Of a DNA stretch of 64,000 bases, positions 11,341 through 23,261 are shown piece after piece (the first letter of the stretch is position 1; each line of letters begins with the position of its first letter). The stretch lies in contig CM055101.1 of assembly GCA_029204225.1 (NCBI GenBank), forward strand, positions 6,189,118 through 6,253,117, in the 5' to 3' direction. The position numbers and the translations under genes were made by a program. The DNA is from Diphasiastrum complanatum. Its lineage: Eukaryota; Streptophyta; Lycopodiopsida; Lycopodiales; Lycopodiaceae. The notes below the pieces were generated by a model that saw only the letters and a list, made by a program, of their open reading frames with translations, was not told the DNA's origin and did not search any database.

Positions 11341-12903
11341 ATCGGAAAGAGCCGGATTGGAGAAGCTAATCAGTTATACTTTGCTGAGTTCCAATCCGAG
11401 TTGTATCTTTCTATGCGAGATCTTTGTCGGACCGATGATTTTTTTGGTCGTATTTGGCAAGATGTCCTGGCAAGAAGCTCTATTTTGAAAGAAAATCTAG
11501 GAAAGCAGGATTCCAAGAAATCTCGTGAAGAGAAGATACTTGATAATTATTTCATTAGAAATGGTTTGTTTTTCCATAGAGGAAAAGTTTGTGCGCCAGA
11601 TATCGTGGACATTAGGGCCCAAATCCTGCACGAGTGCCATGATAGCCCTAGCGCGGGACACCCTGCCTGGTATACAGAGGACACTTGACCTTGTTAAGAG
11701 AAAATTTTATTGGCCAAAAATAAAAGGTCATGTCGAGGCATATGTTCAAAAATGTGAACAATGCCAAGTAAATAAAGCGAAAAGACTCAAAGCAGCTAGT
11801 CTATTTCATCCATTGGAAATTCCTAGCAAGAAATGGGAAAGTATTTCCATGGATTTTGTGGTCAGACTTCCCAAGTCAGAGAAGGGTCACGATGCTATTT
11901 GGGTAGCGGTTGACAGGCTAACCAAAATGGCGCAGTTGATTCCAACAAAAACTATTGTCAAAGCTTCTGAACTTGCTCAACTCTTCATGAAAAGGTGTTC
12001 AGTTTGTATGGTTTGTTGAACGATATCGTTAATGAACAGTATTCCAAGTTCACTACCAACTTATGGCAGGCGGTCTTTGAAAGGCTGGAAACTGCTTTAC
12101 GTCTATCATTTGTGGATCACCTAGAAACTGATGGTCAGACTGAACGTGTCAACCAGTCGATGGAAGATATGCCTTGCGCATATGTTTCCAGGCAACAATC
12201 AGATTGGGTAAAGTATCTTGCAATGGTTGAGTTTGCATACAATAGTATGAAGCATTCTGCCACTGGTTTTACTTCTTTTAAGGTCTTGTACGGCTTTCAG
12301 CCTCGTTCCCCTATCTCCGTTGGACTCAAAGGTCTCAAGGTTCAAGCTGCAGCAGATTTCGTGCATGATATGTAGGTAATGTTGCAGGTGGCTAGGGAAA
12401 GCATTAGATCGGCTCAAGATAGAACCAGTTCTATGCCAACCGAAGTCGCGTTCCTCGAGAGTTTGAGATCGGTGATTGGGTGTATCTTAGAATCCCCAAG
12501 GACTCTAAGACACTTTGAACGGGGAAATGTCCAAAGTTATCTCTACGTTTTAGCGGTCTTTTCAAAGTTCTTAACAAGATTGGTAGGGTTGCTTATAGAC
12601 TAGAACTCCATGTTGGAAATAAGATTCATCTTGTATTCCATGTAAGTCATTTAAAGGAACGACTTGGTGGGAAAGATGACCTAATACCACAGATGATCTA
12701 ATTCTATTGGAGGATTTGACTGCTTTTATACCCCATGAACCAGAAAGGATCGTGGATACTTGACGACATCAACTGAGAAATCATTCGATTTCTAAACATC
12801 TGATTCCTTGGAAAGTTAAGCTAGATGATGAGGACACCTGGGAGAAGGAGGATGATTTAAGACTTAGATTCCCTGGTTTTCTCCCAAAGAAGGAAGTTTT
12901 TAT
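11341..12903 (+). pseudogene. Chromovirus (Ty3/gypsy) integrase plus chromodomain, copy A
   Basis: The plus-strand frames carry the HHCC zinc region (HECHDSPSAGHPAW, then FYWPKIKGHVEAYVQKCEQC, about 11,628-11,765), the first Asp (SMDFVVRLP, about 11,850), a second-Asp segment reading IVNEQYSKF (Glu where Asp is expected), and the third acidic residue in DGQTERVNQ (about 12,135). After an in-frame TAG (12,373-12,375) come VARESIRSAQDR and a GDWVYLRIPKDSKTL-type segment. A chromodomain follows (about 12,735-12,890: PHEPERIVDT, stop, KLDDEDTWEKEDDLRLRFPG). Frameshifts lie at about 11,690, 12,000 and 12,460. The chromodomain after integrase defines a chromovirus. RNase H and everything upstream are missing, replaced by repeat R. 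Confidence 0.88.
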
Positions 12904-12915
12904 GGGTGGGGGGAA
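12904..12915 (+). promoter_or_regulatory. Polypurine-like tract at the 3' LTR boundary, copy A
   Basis: GGGTGGGGGGAA sits immediately before TGTTATATACC, the LTR start, as expected for the plus-strand priming site of an LTR retrotransposon. One T interrupts the purine run. The same tract precedes the LTR in copies B (about 23,249-23,261) and C (about 35,996-36,008). Confidence 0.75.
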
Positions 12916-13274
12916 TGTTATATACCATAATGGTACGCCCTTCAGTGACGGCCTCGCAAGGAGCATGTTGCAAGACTGGAGTTTCCAACATGTTTGGGTG
13001 CCACGTATCACCATCCTAGGTGGTCACCTATCGCCGACAAGACTGTGCTTGAAGGGACCCACTGTGCTATGCCTATATAGTGGTGGGGTTTCTCTCTTTC
13101 CATTCACTTAGTCTACCCGGGAGTTGGTGGATGGAGAGCACGTGCATGAGCCAGGATGTATGATTATGTCGATTGCTCCAATGCATGGGGGTGATGGGCA
13201 GTTACGGTGCATCGTCACTGGTATGGGGTGTGCGGAACCTTTAAGGCAGTCGATGATCCTAGGGAGTTGTAACA
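12916..13274 (+). mobile_element. Chromovirus 3' LTR, copy A (internally deleted)
   Basis: The LTR starts TGTTATATACC right after the polypurine tract and probably ends TTGTAACA, giving TGTTA...TAACA termini. A TATA motif (cctatatagtgg, about 13,072) lies in its middle. Compared with copy B it lacks roughly 100 bp after 'gagccaggatgta'. The 3' edge is tentative, because all copies share the sequence beyond it, so no target-site duplication can be read. Confidence 0.75.
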
Positions 13275-13386
13275 TATTCCCAATCATTATTCTTGTTAAT
13301 ACATTCTGAATATGCACGTGAATTATATATTGGCCATTGAGTTGAAGAGAATCCATAGGAATAAGAGTCTCCAATAGAAGCCACTT

Positions 13387-13779
13387 TTAGCTCTTGTGAA
13401 ATGGATCCATGAGGCATTGAACAAGAATCCGAGTATTGATATGAGTTGGATTTCTATGGAATAATGAAATCTCCTCATTGCTAGTAGTATCCATGTTGAA
13501 TACCTCATACTCCATTAGATTGTTGTCAAAAATAAAATCATTCACTGAAGCTCCCAAATCAAATTGAAATGGTTCGCATATTGGGTTCTTAAAATAGCCA
13601 CTCAATTTCAAGCCATGGAATATTGGTGTTGTATAGTCCTCATTTTGATAGTCTGGTGAATGTCTTGATCGACTTTCTTTGAGCATAACACTATTCTCGA
13701 TTTGAAGATCAAAAAAGCTATTCATGTGATCAAGATGAATGTGACAAATTGAACTTTTAAAGGAAGTTGGTAAGTGCAC
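13387..13779 (-). CDS. Unassigned 130-codon frame, open in copy A
   Basis: The minus-strand frame includes SPDYQNEDYTTPIFHGLKLS and MDTTSNEEISLFHRNPTHIN. It is conserved in copies B (24,224-23,756, broken by TAG in ...CEPF-stop-FDLG) and D (about 47,155-46,650, frameshifted). I do not recognise the family. It is rich in Asp, Glu and Asn and shows no membrane segment or zinc motif. It overlaps head-on with the start of the copia gag fragment on the other strand. It may be an eroded piece of a host gene or retrotransposon; function is unknown and expression doubtful. Confidence 0.35.
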   Translation of the reverse strand: MHLPTSFKSSICHIHLDHMNSFFDLQIENSVMLKESRSRHSPDYQNEDYTTPIFHGLKLSGYFKNPICEPFQFDLGASVNDFIFDNNLMEYEVFNMDTTSNEEISLFHRNPTHINTRILVQCLMDPFHKS

Positions 13780-14330
13780 TACATCTAGTGAGGCTTGGAA
13801 ATCTCTAAAGAAGGTTTATGAGTCCAAGTTTACATCAAGGGTTCTTACCCTTAGCAGTCAAATATTTTCAAGTTTTCAAAATAAGGATGAAAGTGCTTAT
13901 TCTTTTGTTTTGAGGGTTAAAGCATTCAATGATGAGTTAGCATGTATTGATGAAAGACTTAAGGAGATATAACTTGTTCAAGTAGTTTTCAATGGCTTGT
14001 TGGATGATCATGCTAATCTTGCTCAAAGTTTTGCTATTCAAAAGACATTGCCAAGTATTGTGGACATGCAAGAAATCTTGGTGAATAAGGAGTTTAGGCT
14101 TCTATCAAGTGGAGGATCCACTTCCACATCTCAACCTGGAAAGGAGGAGGCTATGTTCTCAAAGGGCAAGAGCAAAGGGAAGTGATCTAAAGGACAATCT
14201 CAAGGTGAGCCTTCTACTTTTGTTGGCAAGAAGAAAGATAAATCTAAGCTTAAATGCTTCTATTGTGGAGTCAAAACATGGCAAGGTTGCCATCGATGGG
14301 ACCAAGTCCCAACATTTGTGACATTGCGCA
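13760..14330 (+). pseudogene. Ty1/copia gag fragment, copy A
   Basis: The frame matches UBN2-type copia gag: SEAWKSLKKVYESKFTSRVL, then FNDELACIDERLKEI, then LPSIVDMQEILVNKEF, then a basic linker and a damaged zinc knuckle (KLKCFYCG, with the H/C half shifted). Copy-specific TAA at 13,970-13,972 replaces the Glu codon kept in copy D. A TGA after ...SKGK (about 14,182) is shared by copies A, B and D, so it predates their multiplication. Neither protease nor integrase follows. Confidence 0.8.
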
Positions 14331-14950
14331 GTACATATATGACATAGTGTACTTATGACAAGGATGTGTGTACATTGTAAACATTGAAAAGTACTGTATT
14401 GATAGATTTCTGCCATCGTAGGACACTTAAGATTTCAATTCCAATAGTTTGTCCTTCCATGAATTGTATCCCAAGGGAGCAATCACAAATTTGAGTTTAT
14501 TGAACTTCTGCCTTATACCATTGCAATTGATGATCATATGCCTATAGCTTGTAGTGATGAATTTTTTTTTTTTTTTTGTAATTAGTAAATTATATTGTTC
14601 ATGCTCTTTTTGATTGAAAGACACTTAACGAATTAACTTATCTTTTTGGCTTGTAAAACTTTGTGCCCGTTCAGATATATTCTAAGCAAAATGCTGATGC
14701 AATGGTAATACTAGAAAGGAGCCATAGTAAAGGAAGGCCATGAGCAATTGAGACAGAGCAATCACAATTACAATTTTCTTTACCAAGTAAATTGTAGACC
14801 TCAATTATCTTGCCTTTCAAGAATATAAACAATGATAAAAGATGTTCTATTTTTGTCAGTTAATTTGATGTCATGTTACTCCTCAATATCCAGCTAGTAA
14901 ATAATCTTGTGATAGTCATTCTAGATGTGCAACTAGTGAAGAATCAGTCA
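14331..14950. other. Non-coding spacer within the mosaic block, copy A
   Basis: Collinear with about 24,790-25,355 (copy B) and 47,705-48,290 (copy D), but carrying a T run (about 14,563-14,577) and neighbouring bases missing in the others. No gene seen. Confidence 0.5.
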
Positions 14951-14954
14951 ACAA

Positions 14955-15373
14955 CCTGCGACTATGTCATCAAAAAGATCACGTCCGATGCACTCCAAAC
15001 TTTCCAAACCACAGTTCAGACTGTTTAAGCTATGCCGAAGCTCCGTAACATCTGACAGTTGCAATTCCAACGAGCGCGAAACTCCAAATAACTGAAATTC
15101 AATGAAAAAATTATCCACATGAGCTTGCATGTTTCCAAATTCTCTTAGAAGGATTTTCTCTTTCGTTTCCTCACTGAACCGCAAGCCAATTTGTTCGATA
15201 AGACTTTGATGTGAAGTAGACGTAGATTTAGCCCATTCGTCCGTCGAACAAATCGCAATCAGTTTAGCGGAGTACGAACTATCCATGTGAAGCAATCCAA
15301 ACAGAAGAATCATTGAAACGAAAGAAATTATGCTCTTCATGGGGTAAATTACTGCGCAAGGATCAAATTGCTT
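14955..15373 (-). pseudogene. BPS1/UPF0496-like gene, C-terminal fragment, copy A
   Basis: The minus-strand frame begins in KQFDPCAVIYPMKSIISFVS, which includes a hydrophobic segment, and runs to LESLECIGRDLFDDIVAGC-stop. Only the C-terminal half of the 275-codon frame of copy B is present. It joins foreign sequence at about 15,374, so its apparent start (to 15,400) is a fusion artefact. Unlike B and D it keeps the bases around LQLSDVTELRHS, so its last 40 codons stay in frame; B and D lack 7 bp here. A 33-bp deletion removes the GRTKLIS...KFC tail that B encodes in a shifted frame. Confidence 0.6.
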
Positions 15374-15402
15374 GACGTTTCTATGAGTTTTTTTGGACAT
15401 TC

Positions 15403-15740
15403 AACATCTTATCATTAGATGTTACAATAAACCTTAAGTAACGATCTGTTTTGAAGGTTTGGCTGCAATTATTTTCAAAGGCCGGATCCTTTTGTCTCAA
15501 ATATTCTAAAGCGATATCATGTGAAGTCTTTCATTTATTACCTTATTGGAGATGTCTCCTTTGAATTCCTGAATTCGATATATGGGCACATCAAATTGAA
15601 TAGGCAATATGAGATACATCCCATATACTAAAGATAAGGGTGTTTTCTTGGTTGTTATATTTTTGTATTTTGATATACCGAAAGAACCGCTGGTATTCTC
15701 GTGTCCCATGTCGATTTAGAACAGCTTAATGAATAGGGAT
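15403..15740 (-). pseudogene. Ty3/gypsy integrase C-terminal fragment, copy A
   Basis: The minus-strand frame contains TTKKTPLSLVYGMYLILPI followed by FDVPIYRIQEF, which matches the 'TPF.LVYG..PILPI.F..P..R' segment downstream of the gypsy integrase core. It continues into an unassigned stretch (YLRQKDPAFENNCSQTFKT). Copies recur at 36,380-36,520, 38,030-38,140 and 58,750-59,102. The element differs from the chromovirus on the plus strand. Confidence 0.65.
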
Positions 15741-15759
15741 GGAGAGGATAGAAATACAA

Positions 15760-16378
15760 CAGTTCTTGTCTGCTTAACACTTGGTTGTCGCGTTATGGGA
15801 ACCCGCGTTTAATCTCCTTTTAAAAATCCCCTAGTTTGTTGTTGTGGTTGTCTAGTTCTATCAGCCGTTGGCGTAGTCCCCCTGATGGTGGTGTGTTCCT
15901 TCCTTCGAGCAGCTCACTACTAGCATTTCGGCTTCCTCCTGAAGTTTGTTATGTTTATCATCTCTATCATGGAGCTGAACCTCCATACTAGATAATTGCT
16001 ACTACTGTCATTTCAAATCTACCATGGAGTGTCGCAGTCTCTTCCTGCAACAACATTGTCATGACTCTTGAAAGAGTCAGTTTAGGGTGTGTCGTGATGA
16101 TCATCACCCAGCTGTCGCATGAGCTTGGCAAGCTTGAAAGTAGTGTCATTACTGCATTTTGATCATCTATGACATATACGACAGTGGCCATTTGCTTCAA
16201 CAGGTTCTTGAACTGGTTGATGTGACTTGTAGGGAACCTTTGCTGGTCATCTTGAGCGAGAAAATCTTCTTCCTGAGATGTAGCTTGGAAGCTATGTCGC
16301 ACACATCGTACAGAGTGCTCAGGATGTCCCAGACTTCCTTGGAGGTCTGAGCTTTTGACACATGGCCAATTTAAGTGA
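15760..16378 (-). pseudogene. Coiled-coil/copia-gag chimera, copy A
   Basis: Reading on the minus strand, 16,375-16,040 is copia gag (HINQFKNLLKQMA, LTLSRVMTMLLQEE). At about 16,037 it passes directly into a heptad-like frame (MEVQLHDRDDKHNKLQEEAE, about 15,985-15,925) that matches the longer coiled-coil frame at 59,210-59,430. The same junction occurs near 17,369, 36,829 and 57,258, so one fusion was later multiplied. Frameshifts and stops make a functional fusion protein unlikely. Confidence 0.7.
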
Positions 16379-16680
16379 AAAATATCCAAATCCAAGAAAA
16401 GTCAGTAATAAGTGCTTCCACTAAAAGGATTCACTTCATTACAAACAAGACTTCTCCTTCAAATATTTTCAATCTGAGTGATAGAAGTTACTATTCCATC
16501 GAAATCCATTTATGTAACAAAGATATTCTAGGTTTAAGAAATTGAAACATTTTAACCTTAGAATTTATCTGAATTCCAAGTCTATTCACACAAGTAGTAA
16601 TTTATATGAAATAACAGTCTTTTAAAAGAATAACTTCATGTTGGAAAGAATCATATAAACAGCTAATTCTTTGTCAGCAA
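16378..16680. repeat. Fragment of repeat R (5' part)
   Basis: About 300 bp nearly identical to 18,594-18,895 and 44,327-44,605 (landmark: 'cagtaataagtgcttccac'). It lies between two copia gag fragments and ends where 'agctaattctttgtcagc' resumes the gag C-terminal sequence, suggesting an insertion or recombination between blocks. Confidence 0.8.
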
Positions 16681-17081
16681 GTGTGACTGCCCTTGATGTT
16701 GTGTCAGTTCATGATTTAGCTTTGGTTGCTTTGGGCATTTCTTCTTTTGCTGAGTTGAGCTTTTGTTGGTGTATAAGGCATGAGAATCGACACTTGAGGA
16801 ACCAGAGACTTTGTTCCTTCTACTCTCTTCCTAAAACAACATTGCCATGACTCTTGAAAGAGTCAATTCGGGGTGTGTCAAGATGATCATCACCCAACTG
16901 TCGTATGAGCTTGGGAAGCTTGAAAGCAGTGTCATTACTACATCTTGATCATCTATGACATAACCAAAAGTGGCCATTTGCTTTAGCAGGTTCTTGAATT
17001 GGTTGATGTGATTGTAGGAAATCTCCGTTGGTCATCTTGAGGGAGAAAATGTTTTTTTCTAGATCTAGCTTGGAAGCTACA
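16681..17081 (-). pseudogene. Ty1/copia gag C-terminal fragment
   Basis: The minus-strand sequence matches gag fragments at 29,910-30,300 and 55,345-55,735: an LTLSRV-type UBN2 end followed by the linker VSGSSSVDSHALYTNKSST. It is truncated at 17,081, where it meets the next coiled-coil piece. It contains frameshifts and encodes nothing on its own. Confidence 0.7.
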
Positions 17082-17927
17082 TAAATCCAACAGTTCTTGT
17101 CCGCTTAACACTTGGTTGTCGCGTTATGGGAACCCAAGTTTGATCTCCTTTTAAAAATCTCCCAGTTTGCTGTTGTGGTTGTGTAGTTCTATCAGCCGTT
17201 GGCATAGTCCCCCTGATGGTGGTGTGTTCCTTCTTTCGAGCAGCTCACTACTAGCATTTTGGCTTGCTCCTGAAGTTTGTGACATTTATCATCTCTATCA
17301 TGGAGCTGAACCTCCATATCAGATAACTGCTACTACTGTCGTTTCAAATCTACCATGGAGTGTCGCAGTCTATTCCTGCAACAACATTGTCATGATTCTT
17401 GAAAGAGTCAGTTTAGGGTGTGTCGTGGTGATCATCACCCAACTGTCGCATGAGCTTGGCAAGCTTGAAAGTAGTTTCATTGCTACATTTTGATCATCTA
17501 TGACATATCTGACAGTGCCCATTTGCTTTCGCAGGTTCTTGAACTAGTTGATGTGACTCTGTAGGAAATCTCCGTTGGTCATCTTAAGCAAGAAAATCTT
17601 CTTCCTGAGATGTAGCTTGGAAGCTATGTCGCACGCATCATACAAAATGCTCAAGATGTCTCAGACTTCCTTGGAGGTCTGAGCTTTAGACACGTGGCCG
17701 ATTTGAGTGTATGATATATTGAGGATGATCAGCACAAAGACTTTGCCATCATTCAGCTTCCATCAAGAAATTGCAGCATCGTCAGTTTCGGGTCTTACCT
17801 CTGCACCTATAACAACGTCATACATTTCATTAGCCATTAGCATAGTTCTCATCTTAAAATTATATAGATGGTAATTGGCTCCATCATGCTTGTCCATTAT
17901 AGGACTGGCTTTCCCTTGGGAATCCAT
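17082..17927 (-). pseudogene. Coiled-coil/copia-gag chimera, copy 2, with gag start
   Basis: The gag start is preserved here: ATG at 17,927-17,925 opens MDSQGKASPIMDKHDGANYH, then FKMRTMLMANEMYDVVIG, a standard copia gag opening. Stops and frameshifts follow in the UBN2 region. At about 17,369 the sequence switches to the coiled-coil fragment, as in the other chimera copies. The start is lost (ATG to CTG) in the copies at 30,631-30,633 and 56,064-56,066. Confidence 0.72.
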
Positions 17928-18513
17928 GTGGATATTAGTCTAAGTGATAGTAGTAACTATCAGTGACTTGAGAATGAAAATAGACTAACTCACTAACTTC
18001 AGTTCATTCCATTTCAGAGAAATATGCGAGAACAAATGCTCTTTATATAGCCTCGTGTTCTAAATATGAAATAACCCTCTTAAGTTCCATAACCGCTTTT
18101 GACAAGGATCAGAGAAACATACGGACTCTAGGTCAAAATAAAGTTTGACCATGGATCGATTTGATCTTCGACCTAGTATCAGAATACACTTATTCTATTC
18201 TAAGCTCAATCTTTTTCAATCAACAAATAAACTATCACAAGAAATAACTATTTTGCATTATGTAGATCGAAATAAGAGGCAACTAGATCATGCCATGTTA
18301 TCACATGTCTTCATCCTCAGATTGAGCAGGTCCTCCAAATGTACATGAATTGTTGTAATGTGCTCCTTCCAAAAATCTATTAAAGTTTTCATATGAAAAT
18401 TTGGGGCTACACAAATGGATACAACATCGTTGTTGTAATCTATACAAAAATTCGCACTCGATGTTGAAGAAAAAATGATCAGCATTGATCATTAATTGTT
18501 CTTTTAAAGATCA
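17928..18513 (-). repeat. Upstream (leader/LTR-like) segment of the minus-strand copia unit, copy 1
   Basis: Non-coding sequence with a TATA-like motif (ctttatatagcctcg), upstream of gag, repeated at about 30,640-31,620, 37,438-38,030, 56,070-57,040 and 57,830-58,750. It includes a 65-codon frame (18,485-18,288) reading NFHMKTLIDFWKEHITTIH, open in three copies (also 37,638-37,441 and 58,374-58,177). No primer-binding site or LTR termini were identified, so calling it an LTR is inference. Confidence 0.55.
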
Positions 18514-21500
18514 TTGATGAACAACCACTTCACTTTTCCTTTTAAAGAAATTATCAATTTCAATAAAAGTTAACTAGAAAGATGATATATAAAAATATCC
18601 AAATCCAAGAAAAGTCAGTAATAAGTGCTTCCACTAAAAGGATTCACTTCATTACAAACAAGACTTCTCCTTCAAATATTTTCAATCTGAGTGATAGAAG
18701 TTACTATTCCATCGAAATCCATTTATGTAACAAAGATATTCTAGGTTTAAGAAATTGAAACATTTTAACCTTAGAATTTATCTGAATTCCAAGTCTATTC
18801 ACACAAGTAGTAATTTATATGAAATAACAGTCTTTTAAAAGAATAACTTCATGTTGGAAAGAATCATATAAACAACTAATTCTTTGTCGGCTAGTTTGAC
18901 TGCCCTTGATGTTGTTGTTGTCTGTTCCTTGATGTTGGAAGGAGTCATATAAATCAGTTTGATATCTTATAAGAAGTAAAGGATTAATTAATAAAGCGAG
19001 AAATAGATTTGAGGACCTCTAATTCTGTAAATAATGAGATACCACATTGGGATCTAGATTAAACCTCAAAATTTTCCAAAATATCCCACATTTGATCGAA
19101 TGGTTTTCTTTTTTCCCATATCATGACTAGGTACTAAAACACACCATTGATCATCAGATCTTTACAGTCCTAGGATTCTCTTTCCAAAATTACTGATGTC
19201 CCATACCATCAGCTTTTCCTTCCAGAAAATCCTTAATCGCCTTATCTGATATTCTAGAGATCCACTGCTCATCTAGCTGTCCTATAATCACTATAGGTTA
19301 TTATTTCTTATTTCCAAAACACTAGAGAATCCATTTATTCGGATGACTGGCATGCCTAGCAGATGGGTACTACGAATCCACATCTGATCTTGTGATAATC
19401 TAGGGACAAGCTTCTGTCAACTAACAGATCCAATGTAATCCATGTACAACATTCCACTTTTAACCTCACAATTGACATCCAAAACTACGGATAACTCAAT
19501 GGTTACAAAGATATCAGTTACGAGTTCAACTGGATGAATTCAAACCAAGAAATCAATAACCAGTATTAAGCAATTATTTACAGGGATTACCAAAATCCTA
19601 ACTGCGAAATACATTTCCTGATACTACTTACTACCATCCGATATCCACTCTTCTTCCTTCCTTAGAATTTTCAGTTCTCTGGAAATCTATTTCAGCTAAG
19701 GTACCAAAAAGACGTAATGGCACTAGTAAATGTTTAAAAAACAATTATTATAGGAAAAAGTTCAAAACAATTTTATTTCTGTCCTATACCTGGGCTGAAT
19801 ATCTGTTAAATCAAAAATCATTTACTAGTATGTGAAACCGTACTAGTCTGATCTTTTGAATATAATTCACCATAGGATTTTACTGGAAATGAAATCAGTT
19901 ATGTAGTTTCTATTACTACAAATTTTCCAATAAAATTGGACTGTTTTTTCTTTTTATTGACTGGTTTGGCATTACTCCGTTAATATTGATAAATCCTATC
20001 CAAACTCATAATTTAAAATTTCATGACTGGAAATCCCACCAATAGGATTTCAGTAATTCTTGAACCATATCCTGTCAGATTTACTGTCTAGATAAAGAAT
20101 ACTATTCCCACTCATTCAATCTGGTCATTTCATATTGTTTGACGATTTTAATCAAATTTAACGAGTATCTTGCACAAACATTCCTTTGACTGATTTCTAG
20201 CGATCAACATCGATTAGAAAACTATCAGACAAGTAACTGATTTCAAACTTTTACCAAACTGAAATTCAATAAAAAAGAAAAAATTTCAAATTTTAACTTT
20301 CAATTTGGGAGTTCCCAACTCCAAAAGGCAAAAGAATGACAATACAGTAAAACCTGTCGGCAATTTCATTGCGGTTCCTCTTGTCAATTTTAACTTATCT
20401 ATCACCACAAAATAATTTAGACTTAGTGAAAACACTGTGACCAATTCTGAGTGATAAACTCAGTTTAATCAATTCACTAATCTAAACTGATTCCATAGAT
20501 GACAAAAAAATGACCGAAATTTTGATTTTTTTGGAAAACTCAAATTTTGCTTTTATTTTACGTGGATCGAAAATTCTGACGAAAATACTGGTAGTGCAAA
20601 TGGCAATCGAAATCAAAAAACTTGAAACACTGTCCAATTTCTAATGTTACTAACCCAATGTCAAACTGGCATGCAAAGCAGACTACATCAGTTACAAACG
20701 TCATTACGAAATTTTTTAACGTAAACTTCAGTTTTACGGAATTTGTCATCCATTAACACTGATTTGTGACCCAACTGTCAGAGCACATGCGTATGACCAC
20801 TCAAATCAATTGTAAATCTCTCATGCATGTCAGAATCACTCTGAGAATTAACATGCAACTAATCCATGCAAGCACAATACTACAAATTAGGGAAATGACT
20901 GGCATGCAATCAGAACAATTTCAAAATTTGCCAGTTTTACTCACAAAACTACAATACTTCAGATGATCATAACTTTGGCTATAGGACACCAAATTGGGTG
21001 CTGTAAAGCTTATTACAGAGGGAGAATAAGTGAATAAGATGCTTGCCACATTAGCCTGCCACCTAGCTTTACACGTGCGAGATCAGAGTGTTAGAAAATT
21101 TGTAGTAGGGCGCTTTTCCACAAGACAATATCATGCAGAAACGTGCAAACACCCATTCTAGCCCAAAATTGATGCTACCAACAAACTTAAACAATCAATT
21201 AGACCTCCATGAAGCATTCATACTGATCCTAAGATGCAGTATAGGCTGAGAACGAAGTTTTCTTGATTTGTAGAAGTCAAAATAGCTTCAAACTTGATGG
21301 AGATCGTGCATAAGCCACCGACCATCAGTTCAAAGGTCTGATAGCTTGATGGGAAGGTAAAAAGGAATGCTAATCATGCTATAAATAATTTCAGAATAAT
21401 CTCCTTATGGATTTGGAGAGATCTATCCCCTAAAAATCACCAAAAAATGGTCATTTTTTGAATTTTTTTGACTTCCTACAAGTTCAATTGTTGGAATTCT

Positions 21501-21840
21501 TGGTTCTAACTTCAGGGAAAGCTTCAAAAGTCTTTGATATACCTATTTACAAGCTCTACATGGTGTTTTATAGCCACCTACTATCCAACTTTATGAAAAA
21601 CAAGCAAAAATGATGATTTTTGGCTATTTCTTGGTTTTATTATCACAATAAAGTGGTAATTCATGACATACAACTCTTTCTCTAACACATGCAAACCAAT
21701 TTATAGAATTACAACCATCTAATTGGTCTGATCTTGCTGGATTATGGTTCTTACTATCTATTTTGTGCCAAAAAACATGAAAAACCAAACAATTTTGACC
21801 AAAACATAGCCTAGAATCCTGAATCATTGGAAAGAACCAG
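18514..21840. repeat. Non-coding repeat R, copy B
   Basis: This copy starts at 'accacttcacttttcc', a point matched at about 44,258 in copy D, and runs to the integrase. It contains the 270-bp segment missing from copy A (21,142-21,414) and lacks A's hairpin insertion. Indels and point changes are scattered. No gene seen. Confidence 0.8.
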
Positions 21841-23248
21841 CATGCATCATTGGAAAGAGCTGGATTGGGGAAGCTAATCAGTTATGCTTTGCTGAGTTCC
21901 AATCCGAGTTGTATCTTTCTCTGCGAGATCTTTGTTAGACCGATGATTGTCTTGGTCGTATTTGGCAAGATGTCCTGGCAAGAAGCTCTATTTTGAGAGA
22001 AAATCTAGGAAAGCAGGATTCCAAGAAATCTCGTGAAGAGAAGATACTTGATAATTATTCCATTAGAAATGGTTTGCTTTTCGGTAGAGAAAAAGTTTGT
22101 GCGTTGGATATTGTGGATATTAGGGCCCAAATCCTACACGAGTGCCACGATAGCCCCAGCGCGGGACACCCTGCCTAGTATACAGAGGACACTTGACCTT
22201 GTTAAGAGAAAATTCCCAAGTCAAAGAAGGGTCACGATGCTATTTGGGTAGTAGTTCACGGGTTAACCAAAATGGTGCAGTTGATTCCAACAAAACTATT
22301 GTCAAAGCTTCTAAACTTGCTCAACTCTTCATTGAAAAGGTGTTCAGTTTGTATGGTTTGCTGAACGATATCGTTAATGAACAGGATTCCAAGTTCACTG
22401 TCAACTTCTGGCAGGCGGTCCTTAAAAGACTAGAAACTACTTTACGTCTATCATTTATGGATCACCTAGAAACCGATTGTCAGACCGAATGTGTCAACTA
22501 GTCGATGGAAGATATGCTTTGCGCATATGTTTCCAGGCAACAATCAGATTGGGAAAAGTATCTCCCAATGGTTGAGTTTGCATACGATAGTATGAAGCAT
22601 TCTACCACTGGTTTTAGTTCTTTTATGCTTTTGTATGGCTTTCAGCCTCGTTCTCCTATCTCCGTTGGACTCAAAGGTCTCAAGGTTCAAGCTGCAGCGG
22701 ATTTCTTGCATGATATGTAGGAAATGTTGCAGGTGGCTAGGGAAAGCATTAGATCGGCTCAAGATAGAGCCAGTTCTATGCCAACCGAAGTTGCGTTCCT
22801 CGAGAGTTTGAGATCGGTGATTGGGTGTATCTTAGAATCCCCAAGGACTCTAAGACTCTTCAAACGGGGAAATGTCCGAAGTTATCTCCACGTTTTAGCG
22901 GTCTTTTCAAAGTTCTTAACAAGATTGGTAGGGCTGCTTATAGACTAGAACTCCTTGTTGGAACTAAGGTTCATCCTGTATTCCATGTTAGTCATTTAAA
23001 GGAACAACTTGGTGGGAAAGATGACCTAATGCCACAGATGATCTAATTCTATTGGAGGATTTGACTGCTTTTGTACCCCATGAACAAGAAAGGATTGTGG
23101 ATACTTGATGACATCAACTGAGAAATTGTTTGATTTTTGAACATCTGATTTCGTGGAAAGGTAAGTTAGATGATGAGGACACCTGGGAGAAGGAGGATGA
23201 TTTTAGACTTAGATTCCCTGGTTCTTTCCCAAAAAAGGAAGTTTTTAT
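21841..23248 (+). pseudogene. Chromovirus integrase plus chromodomain, copy B
   Basis: Same layout as copy A, but about 165 bp between the zinc region and the first catalytic Asp is deleted (junction near 22,213), removing WPKIKGHVEAYV..CEQC and SMDFVV. The second-Asp segment reads IVNEQDSKF (Glu for Asp, as in A). The third acidic site reads DCQTECVN. The in-frame TAG after ...FLHDM (22,718-22,720) is shared with A and C. The chromodomain DDEDTWEKEDDFRLRFPGS lies just before the polypurine tract. It cannot encode an active integrase. Confidence 0.86.
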
Positions 23249-23261
23249 GGGTGGGGGGGAA

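Noticed and set aside
12199-12417. 72-codon minus-strand frame over the chromovirus integrase, repeated in B and C
   Set aside because: It is the antisense of conserved integrase codons, so its conservation follows from that gene.
12902-13111. Plus-strand 65-95 codon frames spanning the LTR start
   Set aside because: They run from the chromodomain tail through the polypurine tract into the LTR; termination there is expected and the LTR part is non-coding.
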